From assembly GCA_937903155.1 (NCBI GenBank), contig CALCZU010000121.1, positions 17,704-81,703 of the forward strand: 64,000 nt of DNA, read 5' to 3'. Shown in pieces: positions 62,286 through 64,000 of the stretch. The notes under the pieces are model-generated. The model did no database searches and was not told the origin of the DNA. It saw nothing but the letters and a program-made list of their open reading frames with translations. A program made the translations under genes and the position numbers. Each line of letters starts with the position of its first letter. Position 1 is the first letter of the stretch. This DNA comes from an uncultured Bdellovibrionales bacterium (lineage in GTDB: Bacteria > Bdellovibrionota > FAC87 > UBA2466).

Positions 62286-62504
62286 GACCTAAGACCTCGC
62301 TGCTTTCACAACGAAAGCAGCGGGTGAGAGAGGAGTAGTGGTATCCACGGTGTCCGAAGACACCCTGACTGCACTCGGCAGTGCTTTTTCTTCTGATCGA
62401 GTCAGAAGATAACGGGATCGGGATCCCGTGCAGTCAATCACATCGCTCACCACCCGATCAATTCCCCATAGAATTCCCCAGCAGGAATAGTGACCTATTC
62501 CTGC
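62232..62504 (-). ncRNA. Candidate structured non-coding RNA ending in a terminator, upstream of the kinase gene
   Basis: Read on the minus strand, this 273-nt segment forms a nested set of perfect helices. GACTGCAC (62435-62428) pairs with GTGCAGTC (62374-62367) and encloses two hairpins of 7 bp (62408-62390 with a 5-nt loop; 62428-62413 with a 2-nt loop). A UUCG-capped hairpin of 6 bp (62364-62349) follows. CTCACC (62451-62446, plus-strand letters) can close the whole with GGTGAG (62323-62328). Then come a 10-bp hairpin (62322-62298) and a 14-bp terminator hairpin (62285-62244) with eight U. A further 10-bp hairpin lies at 62504-62481. No known RNA class was recognised. Confidence 0.6.
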
Positions 62505-62746
62505 GGCCCCTGGCGCCGCTCAACATCGCGGAGCCAAAAACTAAAATTTTCTTTTTCCCCAGAGCGTTCGCGCAAACTAATTTCACCCGTAGCTTCAGAC
62601 GTCTGATCGTGCGCCATTTCCTCGTCCGGATGCATCCCACAACGAAGTGGAACCATCACAAACACGGCACCGATGGCGATTAAAAAGAAAGTCTCTCTTA
62701 GGATCTTTCGCACATTCAGTTTGGTTATTAGTTCTTCGAACCTCAT
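62495..62746 (-). CDS. Small single-pass membrane protein, unknown function
   Basis: Not recognised. The 83-residue protein has a basic N-terminal part, one membrane segment (about 20-36, FFLIAIGAVFVMVPL), then a charged cytoplasmic or periplasmic part (HPDEEMAHDQ, ERSGEKEN). The ATG has GAGAGGA upstream. A longer in-frame reading upstream runs through repeats and is not protein-like. Its stop codon lies in the stem of the first hairpin of the structured segment. Confidence 0.55.
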   Translation of the reverse strand: MRFEELITKLNVRKILRETFFLIAIGAVFVMVPLRCGMHPDEEMAHDQTSEATGEISLRERSGEKENFSFWLRDVERRQGPQE

Positions 62747-62967
62747 CCCATTTTCCTCTCGACTTGGGATTTGCAAGTGTATGCCAGAGGTCTTCAGGGG
62801 AGACGTTGTGTTGAGTAAGTAGCGGGAGGGATTGGGGGAAAGTGGATTTTGAGGAGTTTTGTATAGGATTAAGACAGGTGTCGATTTGTTAGACACTGCG
62901 ACGAGAAGTGTTTCTGGGGGAGCTTTGCACGTACGAGGACCGTAGGAGCAGATTGTCGCGGAACCCT

Positions 62968-62996
62968 CGTCGTTGCGAGGAGCCGTAGGCGACGAC
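62968..62996 (+). repeat. Dispersed REP-like repeat, copy 3
   Basis: CGTCGTTGCGAGGAGCCGTAGGCGACGAC shares the core TTGCGAGGAGC and the palindromic GTCG...CGAC ends with the other copies. AAGCAATCTCGCTGC follows about 30 bases on, separated by an inserted TCCGGCG-type motif. Confidence 0.75.
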
Positions 62997-63184
62997 TTGT
63001 CCGGCGCAGCCTGTAGGGCGGAGACGGAAGCAATCTCGCTGCATAAGAACGCGCTGGTTGAGGGCTGGGAGTAGTTCGCTTTGCACGCTTGTCCGGCGTA
63101 GCGAAGCGAAGACGGATGCAAGGTAAGTCGGTTCTGTTTGTGTTTTTAAAGCGGATGTATCGAGAGGTTGTTCGTCGCCCACAT

Positions 63185-63221
63185 CGTCATTGCGAGGAGG
63201 CGAAGCCGACGCGGCAACCTT
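63185..63221 (+). repeat. Dispersed REP-like repeat, copy 4
   Basis: The CGTCATTGCGAGGAGGCGAAGCCGACGCGGCAACCTT unit has the same CGTCATTGCG start and GCGGCAACCTT end as the arms of the hairpin at 25205-25298, with a different palindromic centre (GGCGAAGCC). Confidence 0.8.
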
Positions 63222-63298
63222 TGTACGTTGCGAAAGGTGGTTGGCGAGTCGCGAAAATCATTTCGAAGGGCGAGAACTATTTCGCTTTTTTTTCATTC

Positions 63299-63354
63299 TA
63301 TCGTCGATAAATCGATTGAATCGGGATCTATTTTTGATACGGTTATCGACGATA
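63299..63354 (+). promoter_or_regulatory. Perfect inverted repeat before the DUF222/HNH-type gene
   Basis: TATCGTCGATAA (63299-63310) pairs exactly with TTATCGACGATA (63343-63354). AAGGAG, the ribosome-binding site, begins at the next base. The repeat could be an operator or a leader hairpin that controls access to the ribosome-binding site. Confidence 0.55.
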
Positions 63355-63367
63355 AAGGAGTACAACA

Positions 63368-64000
63368 ATGAACCTCACCCTTCACCCAAAAGCTCTTCTC
63401 TGTGTGAAAACCTGCAGAACGTCCGACAAAGAACTCATCCTAGTCCTCGAAGAAATTGATAAAGACAAAACCTATCTAGCCTTCGGAAAGCCAAGCCTCT
63501 GGAGATACTGCGTGGAGACTCTAGGCTTAACCGAATCCGAAACCTATCGCTTCATCCAGGTCACACGCACCTCTTCTAAAATTCCTGAATTCAAACAAGC
63601 CATCCAAAACGGAGAACTTTCCGTAGGAAAAGCGTCTCGTATCACTTCTGTCATCACTCCAGAGAACCATGACACTTGGATACCCATGGCCCTCACCTCC
63701 ACACACAGAGAAATCGAAAGAGAAATTCGGCACGAAAACCCAAAGCCCATCCCAAAAGAAAGAATCAAAGTCCTTACACCAACGAGAAGTGAACTGAGAC
63801 TCTCTATCTCCATCGAATTAGAACAAAAACTTAAAGAGGCTTTCGACAGCTCAAAGTATAAAACCATGGAAGAAACCCTAGAAGCGATGACCGACTTCTT
63901 CCTGAAGAACAAAAACAAAGTCCAAAAGGCGGAAAGAGTGAAGTTAAAGGAAGATAAGAAAGAGAACTTCCCACGGAAAACGACCTTGCACGTGCAAAGT
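63368..64000 (+). CDS. DUF222/HNH-endonuclease-type protein, N-terminal part (cut by window end)
   Basis: The reading frame opens at ATG 63368, eight bases after AAGGAG, and runs off the right edge (211 codons visible, no stop). The N-terminal part has the pattern of proteins with a DUF222-like region before an HNH nuclease: a helix with KELILVLEEIDKDKTYLAFGKPSLWRYCVETLGLTESETYRFIQV, then a segment like FKQAIQNGELSVGKASRITSVI. The HNH domain would lie beyond the window. It is probably a mobile or defence-linked nuclease, but the catalytic part is not seen. Confidence 0.6.
   Translation, partial: MNLTLHPKALLCVKTCRTSDKELILVLEEIDKDKTYLAFGKPSLWRYCVETLGLTESETYRFIQVTRTSSKIPEFKQAIQNGELSVGKASRITSVITPENHDTWIPMALTSTHREIEREIRHENPKPIPKERIKVLTPTRSELRLSISIELEQKLKEAFDSSKYKTMEETLEAMTDFFLKNKNKVQKAERVKLKEDKKENFPRKTTLHVQS

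Larger units (their letters stand above)
62747..63367. other. Non-coding, repeat-rich region
   Basis: This 621-base region contains no convincing gene. Open frames across it are made by repeats. It holds REP-like copies at 62968-62996 and 63185-63221, a TCCGGCG-AGC...GACGG motif twice (about 62996-63024 and 63089-63117), and the inverted repeat before the last gene. Confidence 0.65.

Noticed and set aside
62232..62504. Plus-strand direction for the structured segment
   Set aside because: Only the minus strand ends with a hairpin and a U run. The plus-strand end at 62504 has no terminator.
62381..62683. Plus-strand open frame across the structured segment
   Set aside because: It crosses several perfect hairpins and is antisense to the 83-residue gene. 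No domain or ribosome-binding site supports it.
62747..63182. Open frames upstream of the 83-residue membrane protein and across the repeats
   Set aside because: They are made of repeat sequence, lack ribosome-binding sites and show no domains. Only the C-terminal part after 62746 looks like a protein.
1..64000. tRNA or rRNA genes
   Set aside because: No cloverleaf with a T-loop GTTCGA-type box outside coding regions and no rRNA segment was seen by eye. A tRNAscan run would be needed to exclude a tRNA completely.

Overview
The window is 64 kb of chromosome with about 46% GC by eye and dense, often overlapping genes. The gene set indicates a Gram-negative, didermal, respiring bacterium: an RND pump with a TolC-like outer-membrane factor, a heptosyltransferase-like GT9 enzyme, O-antigen ligase and UDP-sugar genes, System II cytochrome c assembly and many exported proteins. 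A sigma-54 activator, a serine palmitoyltransferase-like enzyme, a Hanks-type kinase, PilZ and HNH/DUF222-type proteins fit a predatory or delta-like lineage such as Bdellovibrionota. This placement is an inference from gene content. No rRNA, tRNA or CRISPR array was recognised.

Layout. 1-9.3 kb: end of rpsA coupled to sppA, mtgA, a divergent uvrA, a sigma-54 activator with a clear promoter and terminator, an archease-like gene and two unknown genes. 9.4-14.6 kb: a surface-glycan cluster (glycosyltransferase; then PIG-L deacetylase, WbqC, an unassigned Rossmann protein, a UDP-sugar dehydratase-like SDR and a methyltransferase in a tight series). 14.6-17.4 kb: two exported proteins with a palindromic element between them. 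17.7-23.2 kb: pterin genes (PTPS/QueD-like, folE), then yceD-rpmF-plsX-fabH-fabD-fabG. 23.3-31.9 kb: methyltransferase, glycosyltransferase, a degenerate YcaO-like protein, and an outer-membrane factor plus RND pump with no adaptor gene. 32-38.9 kb: a membrane GT-C/TPR protein, a GT9 enzyme, an ArsR/AHSA1 pair and a repeat-rich exported protein. 39.1-44.8 kb: a VanY-like peptidase, a GNAT protein and serine palmitoyltransferase-like enzyme facing a TetR regulator, a lipoprotein phosphodiesterase and a HAD phosphatase. 45-47 kb: an integrase-SAM-like protein, a RAYT transposase flanked by inverted repeats, and PilZ. 47.3-52.8 kb: O-antigen ligase, UDP-xylose pathway genes, a flippase-like protein and recO. 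52.8-62.2 kb: two exported proteins, then the coupled run mrp-DUF971-ygfZ-resB-ccsA and a Ser/Thr kinase. 62.2-64 kb: a highly structured non-coding stretch, a small membrane protein, dispersed repeats and a truncated DUF222/HNH-type gene.

Many genes overlap by ATGA, so translational coupling is common. The least expected items are: a roughly 270-nt multi-hairpin segment ending in a terminator just upstream of the kinase gene; a 177-bp palindrome lying inside the start of the TolC-like gene; a YcaO-like protein that appears to have lost its glutamate motifs; a putative sphingolipid locus with tandem TetR operators; and at least two dispersed palindromic repeat families in the same window as a REP-type transposase.
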